The translations under genes and the position numbers were made by a program. From JBCCFW01 sp039029535 (GTDB lineage Bacteria; Acidobacteriota; JBCCFW01): DNA of 25,438 nt. Under the pieces are notes generated by a model, which saw nothing but the letters and a program-made list of their open reading frames with translations, was not told where the DNA came from and made no database searches. The stretch is from positions 1 through 25,438 of the forward strand of contig JBCCFW010000104.1 in assembly GCA_039029535.1 (NCBI GenBank). Direction: 5' to 3'. Positions 16,054 to 23,900 of the stretch are shown piece after piece (position 1 is the stretch's first letter; the number at the start of each line of letters is the position of its first letter).

Positions 16054-17057
16054 CAGGACGCTCGAAGCCGTGGGTCGAGCAGGCTGTAGAGCAGGTCGAC
16101 GAACAGGTTGATGAGGACGAAGCCACAGGCGATGACGAGCACTCCGGCCTGGATGACGTTCTGGTCCCGGTGGTTCACGCCATCGAGAATCCAGTTACCG
16201 AGCCCCGGCCAGGAGAAGACCTGCTCGGTGATGATCGCCCCACCCAGCAGCGCCCCGAACTGGAGGCCGACGATGGTCACCACCGGGATGAGCGCGTTGC
16301 GCAACGCATGGCGGTAGTGCACCGAGAACGAGGCCAGGCCCTTGGCCCGCGCCGTGCGGACGTAGTCCTGACTCATGGCCTCGAGCATCGACGACCGAGT
16401 CATCCGCGAGATGATCGCCATGGGGATGGTGCCCAGCGCGATCGAAGGCAAGACGAGGTGCTTGAGCGCCTTGCCGAAGACGTCGAAGCGACCGGCCATG
16501 AGCGAGTCGAGGAGGTAGAAGCCGGTCACTGGCTCGAAGTTGAGCAGTCGCGTCGGCAAGCGGAAACCCGTGGGCCACAGCGGATCGAAGCGCGTGACCA
16601 CCACCAACAAGATCCCTGCCAGCCAGAAGATGGGCAACGACACCCCCGCGAGCGAGGTCGCCATCGCCGCCTGATCCGGTAGCGAGCCCCGCTGGGTCGC
16701 CGAGGTGACCCCTGCCGCCACGCCGATGAGCGTCGCGAGCAAGAGGGCGCAACAGGTGAGCTCGGCGGTCGCCGGCCAGCGGACCGCGAGGTCTTCAGTG
16801 ACTGGACGCTTGGTCTTGGCCGAGGCGCCGAAGTCACCGGTGAGCACCCGACCGAGCCAGCTCAGGTAGCGAACGGGCAGGGGCTTGTCGAGACCCTGAC
16901 GCTTGCGCTCGGCCTCGAGCTCCGCCGCCGTCGCCCGCTCGCCGACCACTGCCAGCGCCGGGTCGCCCGGTGCCAGGGCGACCAGCACGAAGGCGACGAT
17001 GCTCACCCCGAGCAAGGTGGGGAGAGCCAGCAGCAGGCGCCGGAAGGCGTAAGTCAT
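16053..17057 (-). CDS. dppB: Dipeptide/oligopeptide ABC transporter, permease (DppB/OppB type)
   Basis: This 334-residue permease has the typical DppB layout: a first membrane helix (LLLALPTLLGVSIVAFVLVALAPGDPA), a periplasmic segment, then LPVRYLSWLGRVLTGDFGAS, and five further membrane helices. The contact loop DYVRTARAKGLASFSVHYRHALRNALIPVVT is well conserved. The end, DLLYSLLDPRLR, is characteristic. It lies 57 bp after the binding-protein gene and overlaps dppC by one base. The start ATG 17057 fits family length, though no clear Shine-Dalgarno sequence precedes it. Confidence 0.92.
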   Translation of the reverse strand: MTYAFRRLLLALPTLLGVSIVAFVLVALAPGDPALAVVGERATAAELEAERKRQGLDKPLPVRYLSWLGRVLTGDFGASAKTKRPVTEDLAVRWPATAELTCCALLLATLIGVAAGVTSATQRGSLPDQAAMATSLAGVSLPIFWLAGILLVVVTRFDPLWPTGFRLPTRLLNFEPVTGFYLLDSLMAGRFDVFGKALKHLVLPSIALGTIPMAIISRMTRSSMLEAMSQDYVRTARAKGLASFSVHYRHALRNALIPVVTIVGLQFGALLGGAIITEQVFSWPGLGNWILDGVNHRDQNVIQAGVLVIACGFVLINLFVDLLYSLLDPRLRAS

Positions 17058-17114
17058 TGCAGGAGAGTCGGAGTGAGAACGGACGCGTCGCTGGTGTCGT
17101 GACGCGGAGGTTCC

Positions 17115-18740
17115 TTACGACTGACTGCCGCCCGTCAAGCGGACCGTGCGGAAGTCCTTGCGCGTGGTCGGGTAGAGCACGAAGCCCTCGACGTCCTGGT
17201 GCAGCACCACCGTCTGGATGTTGTGCGCCAGGCAGACCCAGGCCGGGTCGTCGTGGAAGACACGCTGCGCCTGACGGTAGAGCCGGTCGCGCTCGGCCTG
17301 GTCGATGCTGGTCTTGGCCTTCTCGAGCAGGTCGTTGAACTGCTCGTTGCGATAGAACGCGATGTTGTTGGCCGGCGGCTCGGCTGCCTGCTTCGACAGC
17401 AGCACGTAGAGGAAGTTGTCCGGGTCGCCGTTGTCTCCGCTCCAGCCGAGCAGGGCCATGTCGTGCTCGCCGTCGCGCGTCTTGTCGAGGTAGGTGGCCC
17501 AGTCGTAGGTGAGCAGGTTCGCGGTGATGCCGACCTCCTTGAGGTCGAGCTGGAGCGCCTCCGCCACCTTCTTGCCATCGGGCATGTACGGACGCGGGAC
17601 CGGCATGTACCAGAGCGTCGTCTCGAAGCCGTTGGGGAAGCCGGCCTCGGCCAGCAGCCTCTTGGCCTTGGCGGGGTCGTGGGGGAAGTCCTCGATGCCG
17701 TCCTCGTAGCTCCAGAGCACCGGCGGCATGGGGTTCTTCGCCGGCGTGCCGGTGCCCTTGTAGATCGCGTCGATCATCCGCTGCTTGTTGATCGCGTGGT
17801 TGATGGCGATGCGGACTCGCTTGTCGCCGAAGGGCTCGCGGTCGAGGTTCATGGCCAGGTAGCCGACGTTCATGCCCGGCGCCTGAGCGAGCTTGGCGTG
17901 CGGCATCTTCGAGACGGCCTGGAGCTCCGACGGACCCGGGTTGTCGAAGGCGTGCACCTCGCCCGACTGGAAGCGCAGGATGCGGACCTGCTTGTCACGC
18001 ACCACCTCGAAGATGAGCGTGTCGATCTGAGGACGACCGCCCCAGTAGTCGTCGTTGGCGGTGAGCACGATGCGCTGCTCCTGCTCCCAGCGCGAGAAGC
18101 GGAACGGACCCGTGCCGACCGGCTCATGGGAGAAGCGCTCGCCGGCCGCCTTGGCGGCGGTGGGGGAGACGATGGCCGCGAAGTCCATGGCGAGGTTGGC
18201 GAGGAACGGGGCCTCGGGCTTCTTGAGCTTGAAGACGACCTCGTGCGGCCCGTTGGCCTCGATGGTGTCGACGATGTCGCTCATCCCCATCGAGCCCCAG
18301 TACTTGTAGCTGCCGCCCACGCCGTGGAACTCGTGTCCCTTGTCGTGCTGACGCAGGAGCGAGAACAGCACGGCCGACGAGTCGAAGGGGGTGCCGTCGT
18401 GGAAGGTGACGCCCTGGCGGAGGGTGAAGGTCCACGTGAGCGCGTCGGCCGAGGTCGTCCAGGAGGTGGCCAGGCCCGGCTCGACCTCGGTCGTGCCCTG
18501 CTTGAACTGCACGAGGTTGTCGTAGATCGAGTTGCAGACCTTGAGGCTCTCGCCGTCGTCCACGTGGGCGGGATCGAGACCCACCGAGTCGCCGCCCCGG
18601 GCGAAGACCAGGACCGAGCCGTCGGCCCCGCCGCCGCTGGGGCGCGAGCCGGAGCCGGCGCAGCCGGTCAGCGTGAGGGCGCCGAGGAGCAGCGCCACGA
18701 GGGCCGAGGCGAGGGGACGACAGGACGTGGGGGAGGACAT
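17115..18740 (-). CDS. dppA: Peptide ABC transporter, substrate-binding lipoprotein (SBP_bac_5)
   Basis: This 541-residue extracytoplasmic binding protein is of family 5 (DppA/OppA). A lipoprotein signal ends in LTGC (Cys 27), followed by a Gly/Ser-rich linker. Family landmarks include GLDPAHVDDGESLKVCNSIY, GLATSWTTSADALTWTFTLR, GVTFHDGTPF, VGTGPFRF and MNLDREPFGDKRVRIAINHAI. It resembles DppA more than the longer OppA. It is the first gene of a dppABC operon and should bind short peptides, or a compound such as haem or nickel carried by relatives. The specificity is not readable from sequence. ATG 18740 begins the signal peptide. It is divergent from the small lipoprotein gene at 18859. Confidence 0.92.
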   Translation of the reverse strand: MSSPTSCRPLASALVALLLGALTLTGCAGSGSRPSGGGADGSVLVFARGGDSVGLDPAHVDDGESLKVCNSIYDNLVQFKQGTTEVEPGLATSWTTSADALTWTFTLRQGVTFHDGTPFDSSAVLFSLLRQHDKGHEFHGVGGSYKYWGSMGMSDIVDTIEANGPHEVVFKLKKPEAPFLANLAMDFAAIVSPTAAKAAGERFSHEPVGTGPFRFSRWEQEQRIVLTANDDYWGGRPQIDTLIFEVVRDKQVRILRFQSGEVHAFDNPGPSELQAVSKMPHAKLAQAPGMNVGYLAMNLDREPFGDKRVRIAINHAINKQRMIDAIYKGTGTPAKNPMPPVLWSYEDGIEDFPHDPAKAKRLLAEAGFPNGFETTLWYMPVPRPYMPDGKKVAEALQLDLKEVGITANLLTYDWATYLDKTRDGEHDMALLGWSGDNGDPDNFLYVLLSKQAAEPPANNIAFYRNEQFNDLLEKAKTSIDQAERDRLYRQAQRVFHDDPAWVCLAHNIQTVVLHQDVEGFVLYPTTRKDFRTVRLTGGSQS

Positions 18741-18858
18741 GACGGAATCTTCCGGGTGCGTGGGAGGCGCGATGATACCCCTGGCGGGCTCCGGGGCCGT
18801 CGCATTCGAACCTCGCTTGGCCCTTCCCGATCGGGGCCCTCCCGGCTAACTTGTCTCG

Positions 18859-19461
18859 ATGACCGCGATGACCTCAGACGAGACCTGCCGCCCTCTCCTC
18901 GCCACCGTGCTGCTCCTCTCGCTCGCTGCCTGTCAGCAGGGCGGAGGCGGAGCGCCCGTGGCCGAGTTCGAGATGATCGACCTCCCGGCTCCGGCGATGT
19001 TCAACGAGCTGGCGCGTGGTCTCGGGCGACCACACCTGCTCGAGCTGCCGCCGCGCTCGATCAACGAGCGTCACGACCTCCGGATGGTCGACACCGACGA
19101 GCTCTCGGTCCTCGACGCGATCATCGCCCTCGACTCGAGCTTCGCCTACGACCGGCGACCGGGGGTGCTCATCCTCCATCCCGTTGGTCAGGAAAAGGAG
19201 GCGAGCCCCTTCTCGACGGTCGTCTCCAGCTTCCAGGTCGAGGGCTCGGTGGCTCAGGCGCTCCAGGACCTCATCGTCGTCGGCCTCCCCAAGGAGACGG
19301 CGCTCACCGCGGCGCCGGCCGGTCAGAGTCGTCCGGTCCGCGTCGACATGCAGAACGCCACCGTTCGCGACGTGCTCGCCGAGATCGCGGCGCAAGCCCA
19401 CCTGAGCCTGTCGGTCGAGCCCGGCATCATCCGGATGGAGATCGTCCCTCCGGTGGACTGA
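18859..19461 (+). CDS. Small lipoprotein with STN/secretin-like short domains
   Basis: This 200-residue protein has a lipoprotein signal ending in LAAC (Cys 25). Two segments have the look of the short STN/secretin N-terminal fold: residues 38-107 (an amphipathic helix, then strands ending in GVLILHP) and residues 123-197, which contain VRVDMQNATVRDVLAEIAAQ and IIRMEIV. Such modules occur at the start of secretins and TonB receptors, where they contact partners in the periplasm, but no barrel follows here. There is no secretin gene nearby, so the partner is unknown. No Shine-Dalgarno sequence is visible. A TAACTT hexamer (18847-18852) six bases before the ATG would suit leaderless transcription (inference). 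It converges with the glycosyltransferase gene, with one base between stop codons. Confidence 0.7.
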   Translation: MTAMTSDETCRPLLATVLLLSLAACQQGGGGAPVAEFEMIDLPAPAMFNELARGLGRPHLLELPPRSINERHDLRMVDTDELSVLDAIIALDSSFAYDRRPGVLILHPVGQEKEASPFSTVVSSFQVEGSVAQALQDLIVVGLPKETALTAAPAGQSRPVRVDMQNATVRDVLAEIAAQAHLSLSVEPGIIRMEIVPPVD

Positions 19462-19462
19462 C

Positions 19463-20965
19463 TCAGGCCGCGGCGGCGAGCTGCCGGGCGTGGCGCAGCG
19501 AGCTGAAGCCCACCGCCAGGAAGCCCAGGGCGAAGAGCACGAGCACCGGGACCGTCGCCCAGTAGCCCCACCAGGCGGCTGCCAGGACCTGTGCCGAGAG
19601 CAGCACGCCCAGGGCGACCTCCAGCCGTGACCAGGTGTCGGCGGCCAGCCCCGGTCCCTGCGCGGCGGGCGCTCCGTCGCGGTCGCCCGTCTTGGGGGTC
19701 CGCACGAAGACGCCGACCTCCCGACGCAGGCCCGAGAGCACGGCGCGGGTGTTGTTGAGCGACGCGCCCACGCCCACCGCCAGCAGGCGGGGGAGGACGG
19801 TCAGCGGCAGGCGATGACCCTGACGGCGTGCCGCCAGCAGGTAGAAGCCGCAGACCACGCCGGTGGTGAGCAGGAGCACCGGCACCTCGAAGGCGGCCAG
19901 CGAGCTCCAGCCCCAGGCCCGACGGGCCATGGCGGCGGGGAAGGTCGTCAGCGCCAGGAGGAGGAGGAGGGGGTAGGCGCTGTTCGCGGTGAGATGGAGG
20001 ATGGCCTCCAGCTTGAGCGACAGCGGCAGGTCCTCCCGGAGGATGCGCGGCAGCAGCTTGCGAGCCGTCTGCACGGCGCCGGTCGTCCAGCGTCGCTGCT
20101 GGCCCTTCCACGCGTTGACGTCGGTGGGCAGCTCGGCGGGAGCCTGGACCTGCTCGACGAAGTCGAAGCGCCAACCGGCGAGCTGCGCGCGGTAGGAGAG
20201 GTCGAGGTCCTCGGTGAGCGTGTCGTGCTGCCAGCCGCCGGCGTCCTCGATGCAGGCGCGGCGGAAGATGCCGGCGGTGCCGTTGAAGTTGAAGAACTGG
20301 CCGCGGCGCGAGCGTGCCGCGTGCTCGATGAGGAAGTGCCCGTCGAGAAGCAGCGCCTGGACCTTGGTGAACCAGGAGCGCTGACGGTTGAGGTGACCCC
20401 AGCGCGCCTGAACCATGCCCACCCGTGGGTCGGCGAAGGCGGGGAGGGCGCGACGCAGGAAGTCGGGGTCGGGCACGAAGTCGGCGTCGAAGATGGCGAT
20501 GAGCTCGCCCCGCGCCTGATGCAGCCCGGCCTCCAGCGCGCCGGCCTTGAAGCCCTCGCGGTCGTCGCGGTGGAGGAGGTGGACGTCGGTGCCGGCGGCG
20601 CGATGACGCGCGACCGCCTCCGCGAGCCGGGAGGTCGTCTCGTCGCGGGAGTCGTCGAGGACCTGAACCTCGAGACGGTTCCGCGGATAGTCGAGGGCGC
20701 AGACCGCGTCGAGCAGCCGGACGGCGACCTCGGGCTCCTCGAAGATGGGACACTGCACGGTGACGATCGGCAGGTCGGAAGGGTCCGAGCCCTCGGCATC
20801 GGCCTGCACGCGACGACCCCAGACGGCGGTCATCAACCAGAGGCGATGCAGGCCGTGCAGCACGAGGACGAGCAGGCAGGTGAAGTAGCAGCCGACGGCG
20901 AGTCGGCTGCCCAGCTCGAGGGCGTCCGCCGTGACGGCGAGGCCGAGAGCGGCGATCGCCATCAC
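19463..20965 (-). CDS. Membrane glycosyltransferase family 2 (cellulose-synthase-like)
   Basis: This 500-residue protein is a processive-type GT2 enzyme. After an N-terminal membrane helix, the catalytic domain shows VQVLDDSRDET (Asp 104-105), FDADFVPDPDFL (DAD at 160-162), TEDLDLSYR (TED at 251-253) and QQRRW (289-293), the full D,D,D,Q(Q/R)xRW signature. At least four membrane helices follow (about 310-500). It should use a UDP- or GDP-sugar on the cytoplasmic face and transfer to a lipid or growing polysaccharide; relatives make beta-glucans, mannans or glycolipids. The start is GTG 20965 with GAGGAG at 20975-20980. The divergent GT87-like gene starts about 15 bp away, so the two may act in one glycan pathway (inference). 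Confidence 0.85.
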   Translation of the reverse strand: MMAIAALGLAVTADALELGSRLAVGCYFTCLLVLVLHGLHRLWLMTAVWGRRVQADAEGSDPSDLPIVTVQCPIFEEPEVAVRLLDAVCALDYPRNRLEVQVLDDSRDETTSRLAEAVARHRAAGTDVHLLHRDDREGFKAGALEAGLHQARGELIAIFDADFVPDPDFLRRALPAFADPRVGMVQARWGHLNRQRSWFTKVQALLLDGHFLIEHAARSRRGQFFNFNGTAGIFRRACIEDAGGWQHDTLTEDLDLSYRAQLAGWRFDFVEQVQAPAELPTDVNAWKGQQRRWTTGAVQTARKLLPRILREDLPLSLKLEAILHLTANSAYPLLLLLALTTFPAAMARRAWGWSSLAAFEVPVLLLTTGVVCGFYLLAARRQGHRLPLTVLPRLLAVGVGASLNNTRAVLSGLRREVGVFVRTPKTGDRDGAPAAQGPGLAADTWSRLEVALGVLLSAQVLAAAWWGYWATVPVLVLFALGFLAVGFSSLRHARQLAAAA

Positions 20966-20980
20966 GGGCGCTGGCTCCTC

Positions 20981-22342
20981 GTGGCGTTCGGGGCTGGTCT
21001 CGTGGTGCTCTCCGCTTGGGCCGCGTGGCTGTCGCGAGCCGAGGAGGTCCGACCCGGGCTGCTGGCAGCCTGGGGCCTGGCCTGGGGGCTCAGCCTGCTC
21101 GCCTGCCGGGTCGCGGCTGGAGTCGAGGCGAGGGAGGGCGCTCGCTTCCCGCTGGTCGTCATCCTGGCTGCCTCAGCGCTCTCCCACGCGTGTCTCGTCC
21201 TGGCTCCCCCGGCCCTGTCCGACGATCTCTACCGGTACGTGCACGACGGACGGGTCTTGGCGTCGGGACGGAACCCCTACGCATTCGCCCCGGCCGACCT
21301 CCAGGTCACGGGGGCCCTGGGTGCCGAGACCGAGCGGGTCAACCATCCCGAAGTGCCGACGGCGTACCCGCCGCTCGCGCAGCTCGGGTTCGCCTTGCCG
21401 GTGATTTTAGGGAGCGGCCTCACGGGACTCAAGACGGGACTGAGTGGCCTCGGACTTGTTCTTTCCGGCCTCCTGGCCCTGCTCCTGGCTCCCGGGTTCC
21501 GTCACCGGGTGGTCCTGGTCGCCTGGCACCCGCTCCTCTTGCTGGAGGTGGGGGGCTCCGGTCACGTCGACGTGGCGGCGGTCACCTTCGTGGTCGCCGC
21601 CCTCTACTTCCTCCGCAGCGGCGGACCGACCGACCCCAAGCGTCGCCGATGGGCCGCCTTCATGTTGGTGCTCGGAGCCTGGACCAAGTTGCTGCCCGGC
21701 GCCTGGGCGCTGGCTCTCCGCTTCCGGCTCCGCTGGCCCCTGGTCGTGCTGACGGTGGTCCTCTCGGCGGCGGCCGTGCTGCCGACGCTGACGGTGAAGC
21801 AGGAGCGCAAGCAGCCCGGGCTGCTGGCCTATGCCGAGCACTGGGACTTCAACGGGGTGGTCTACCCGCCGCTGCGGGCGGGCATCGAGCGCTTCGAGCT
21901 CAAGCGTCGTCTCGACGCCGTGGTGGTGCCCCGCTGGCCCGAGCTCGCGCGCTGGACCGGACCTCAGTTCACCACGCGGGCCCTGCTCGGTCTCGGTTTC
22001 CTGCTCGTGGTCCTGTGGGCCGGCGGGCGTCGGGCGCGAGAGGAGGGACACGTTCCCGTCGAGACCGCCCTGGCTCCGGCGGCGGCCTTCGTCATCTTCA
22101 GCCCGACCCTGCACCCCTGGTACCTGACCTGGGTGTTGCCCTTCCTCGCCTTGAGGAGAGGATGGGCGTGGCCCTGGCTGTGCGGGATGGTCGGCGCGTC
22201 CTACGCCTCGGCCCTGGCTGCCGGCGATGGGGCCTGGGAAGAGCTCGCCTGGCCCCGCTGGATCGAACACGGCGGCTTCGTGGTGCTCTTGCTGGTCGAT
22301 CGCTTCCGGCCCCGAGGTCCGGAGGAGCGGTTGACCGTGTAG
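20981..22342 (+). CDS. Polyprenol-phosphate-dependent glycosyltransferase, GT87/mannosyltransferase-like
   Basis: This approximately 453-residue polytopic protein has about ten hydrophobic segments. The first external loop contains DDLYRYVHDGRVLASGRNPYAFAP and later NHPEVPTAYPPLAQLGF, the signature of GT-C enzymes (GT87/DUF2029 and alpha-mannosyltransferase groups) that take a sugar from a polyprenyl phosphate. Near the end, PTLHPWYLTWVLPFL is also typical. The acceptor is unknown. I chose GTG 20981, the first in-frame start before the first membrane helix; GTG 21002 is possible. Upstream of it the frame only overlaps the GT2 gene antisense. The gene ends 133 bp before the start of the DUF3187-like gene. 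Confidence 0.8.
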   Translation: MAFGAGLVVLSAWAAWLSRAEEVRPGLLAAWGLAWGLSLLACRVAAGVEAREGARFPLVVILAASALSHACLVLAPPALSDDLYRYVHDGRVLASGRNPYAFAPADLQVTGALGAETERVNHPEVPTAYPPLAQLGFALPVILGSGLTGLKTGLSGLGLVLSGLLALLLAPGFRHRVVLVAWHPLLLLEVGGSGHVDVAAVTFVVAALYFLRSGGPTDPKRRRWAAFMLVLGAWTKLLPGAWALALRFRLRWPLVVLTVVLSAAAVLPTLTVKQERKQPGLLAYAEHWDFNGVVYPPLRAGIERFELKRRLDAVVVPRWPELARWTGPQFTTRALLGLGFLLVVLWAGGRRAREEGHVPVETALAPAAAFVIFSPTLHPWYLTWVLPFLALRRGWAWPWLCGMVGASYASALAAGDGAWEELAWPRWIEHGGFVVLLLVDRFRPRGPEERLTV

Positions 22343-22361
22343 GGGTGCGACCCGTCCAAAA

Positions 22362-22378
22362 GCAGTTACGGAAACTGC
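22362..22378 (-). terminator. Hairpin with T-run on the minus strand (antisense terminator-like)
   Basis: GCAGTT (22362-22367) pairs exactly with AACTGC (22373-22378) around ACGGA. On the minus strand it is followed by TTTT (22361-22358), the form of an intrinsic terminator. No minus-strand gene lies directly upstream of it, so it may be accidental or may stop antisense transcription. Confidence 0.3.
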
Positions 22379-22475
22379 GGGAGTCATGGCAGCATCGCCC
22401 GAGTCGACCCGTGCGGGGGCTTCGGGTCGACGACGTCCGGCGGCCCCAGTCCGTCGGTGCGGACCGGAGCTTGCC

Positions 22476-23510
22476 GTGAGACACGCCACCCTCGCCGTCC
22501 TCCTTCTTCTCGGCCTGTCCTCGACCGTCGCCTTCGCCGACGACTTCGCCGACGACCTGCGCTGGCGGGGCCCGTTGCGGGTCCGCACGCAGTTCCCGCT
22601 CGACCTCCTCAGCCTCGACCTCGAGCCCGATCACGGCGGCCTGCTCCCGCAGGGACTGTGGGCCCTCGACGTCTCGGTGACGCACTCCAACACCTTCGAG
22701 ATCACCGAGGGCTTCGACATCGCGCGCGCGGCCTTCGATTCGGGGGCCTCGCTGGGCGACTGGGCCTTCGTCGTCGATGCCGAGGTCACCCGCTTCGGCA
22801 TCCGGATGGACTGGGTCCCGCATCGGCGAGTTCAGCTCGGCATCGAGGTGCCGGCCCTGTCGTACTCCGAGGGCTTCCTCGACGGCATCGTCGACGACAC
22901 CCACGACACCCTGGGCCTGCCCGGCAACGACCGCGATCTCAGGCCACAGGACCAGCTCGAGATCGAGTTCCTGGGTGGGCGCTCGCGCTACACGCTGCCT
23001 GACGACGGCCTGTCCTTCGGTGACGTGACCCTGTCGGCCAAGATCGGGCTGTACCGCGACGACTTCGCGGCCTGGGCCCTGAGGGTGTCGGCCAAGGCGC
23101 CCACCGGTGACGAGGACAAGCTCGCGGGCAGCGGCTCCTGGGACTTCGGGCTCGCCCTCCACACCACCCTCGGCCGGGGCAACCACTACTTCCACGGTGG
23201 TCTCGGCTGGTACGTCCTCGGCGACGCCGAGGTCCTGCCGGTGGTCGACTGGGAGGACAAGGGCGTCCTCCAGCTCGGCTACGAGTGGCGCGCCAACGGC
23301 CGCTGGTCGGTGGTCGCCCACCTCATCGCTGCGACCTCGGCCTTGCCGAGCTCACCCCAGCGCAATGACGACGAGCGCATCGAGGCCGTGTTCGGCTTCC
23401 ACTACGGCCGCGACAACTGGCAGCTCTCCGTCGGCGTCATCGAGAACATCACGACGAACGACAACACCCAGGATCTAGGCATCCACGTCGGCATGTCCTG
23501 GTGGCTCTAG
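22476..23510 (+). CDS. DUF3187-like outer-membrane protein
   Basis: This 344-residue exported protein has a signal peptide (residues 1 to about 22, ending STVAFADD). It is followed by a beta-strand-rich body with alternating aromatic residues and a terminal Trp-Trp-Leu typical of an outer-membrane barrel. Motifs WALDVSVTHSNTFEI, RVQLGIEVPALSYSEGFLDGIVDDTHDTLGLPGNDRD and the repeated short strands toward the end match DUF3187, a family of unknown role. GTG 22476 is preferred over ATG 22386 because the signal peptide begins there and GGAG lies six bases upstream. The extra 30 residues of the longer version are Arg/Pro-rich and unlike an export signal. It is last before the repeat array; its TAG stop overlaps the array's left end. 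Confidence 0.78.
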   Translation: MRHATLAVLLLLGLSSTVAFADDFADDLRWRGPLRVRTQFPLDLLSLDLEPDHGGLLPQGLWALDVSVTHSNTFEITEGFDIARAAFDSGASLGDWAFVVDAEVTRFGIRMDWVPHRRVQLGIEVPALSYSEGFLDGIVDDTHDTLGLPGNDRDLRPQDQLEIEFLGGRSRYTLPDDGLSFGDVTLSAKIGLYRDDFAAWALRVSAKAPTGDEDKLAGSGSWDFGLALHTTLGRGNHYFHGGLGWYVLGDAEVLPVVDWEDKGVLQLGYEWRANGRWSVVAHLIAATSALPSSPQRNDDERIEAVFGFHYGRDNWQLSVGVIENITTNDNTQDLGIHVGMSWWL

Positions 23511-23550
23511 CTGACGGGTCTTTCGCGTCCTGACGACCTCATTCGTCGCT

Positions 23551-23570
23551 CGTGGACCAGGGCGTCCACG
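23551..23570. repeat. Array hairpin, unit 1
   Basis: CGTGGAC (23551-23557) pairs with GTCCACG (23564-23570) around a 6-base loop. A second symmetric block, GTCCT-C-AGGAC, lies at 23585-23595 within TTTCG...CGAAA. Confidence 0.6.
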
Positions 23571-23647
23571 TCGCTCCTCTTTCGGTCCTCAGGACGCGAA
23601 ATCCCTCGCCAGCTCTCGTGATGGATGGCTGAGGTGAGGGCACGGCT

Positions 23648-23667
23648 CGTGGACCAGAGCGTCCACG
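23648..23667. repeat. Array hairpin, unit 2
   Basis: CGTGGAC (23648-23654) pairs with GTCCACG (23661-23667), the same stem as unit 1 with one base changed in the loop. Confidence 0.6.
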
Positions 23668-23744
23668 TCGCTCCGCCTTCACCACCCAGGGCACGAAATC
23701 CCTCGTCAGCTTTCCGTGAGACGGGCCGAGGTGAGATGACGGCT

Positions 23745-23765
23745 CGTGGGCCAGTAGCGCCCACG
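23745..23765. repeat. Array hairpin, unit 3 (compensatory pair)
   Basis: CGTGGGC (23745-23751) pairs with GCCCACG (23759-23765). Relative to units 1 and 2 both sides of the fifth arm position changed together (A-T to G-C), keeping the stem, with a 7-base loop. Confidence 0.6.
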
Positions 23766-23842
23766 TCGCTCCTCTTTCGGCCCCCAGGACGCGAAATCCC
23801 TCGTCAGAGTTCGTGATGATGGGCTGAGGGTGGAGCACCGCT

Positions 23843-23862
23843 CGTGGGCTAGAGCATCCACG
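23843..23862. repeat. Array hairpin, unit 4 (weakened)
   Basis: CGTGGGC (23843-23849) faces ATCCACG (23856-23862). Five Watson-Crick pairs and one G-T pair remain, with one mismatch next to the loop. Confidence 0.5.
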
Positions 23863-23900
23863 TCGCTCCGCCTTCACCGCTCAGAGCACGGAATCCCTCG

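Noticed and set aside
17199..19565. 788-codon open frame antisense to the dppA gene
   Set aside because: It lacks recognisable domains and is a mirror of the codon bias of dppA.
19814..20980. N-terminal extension of the GT87-like protein across the GT2 gene
   Set aside because: The extension is antisense to a clear GT2 catalytic domain and has low-complexity composition; the membrane protein begins only near 20981.
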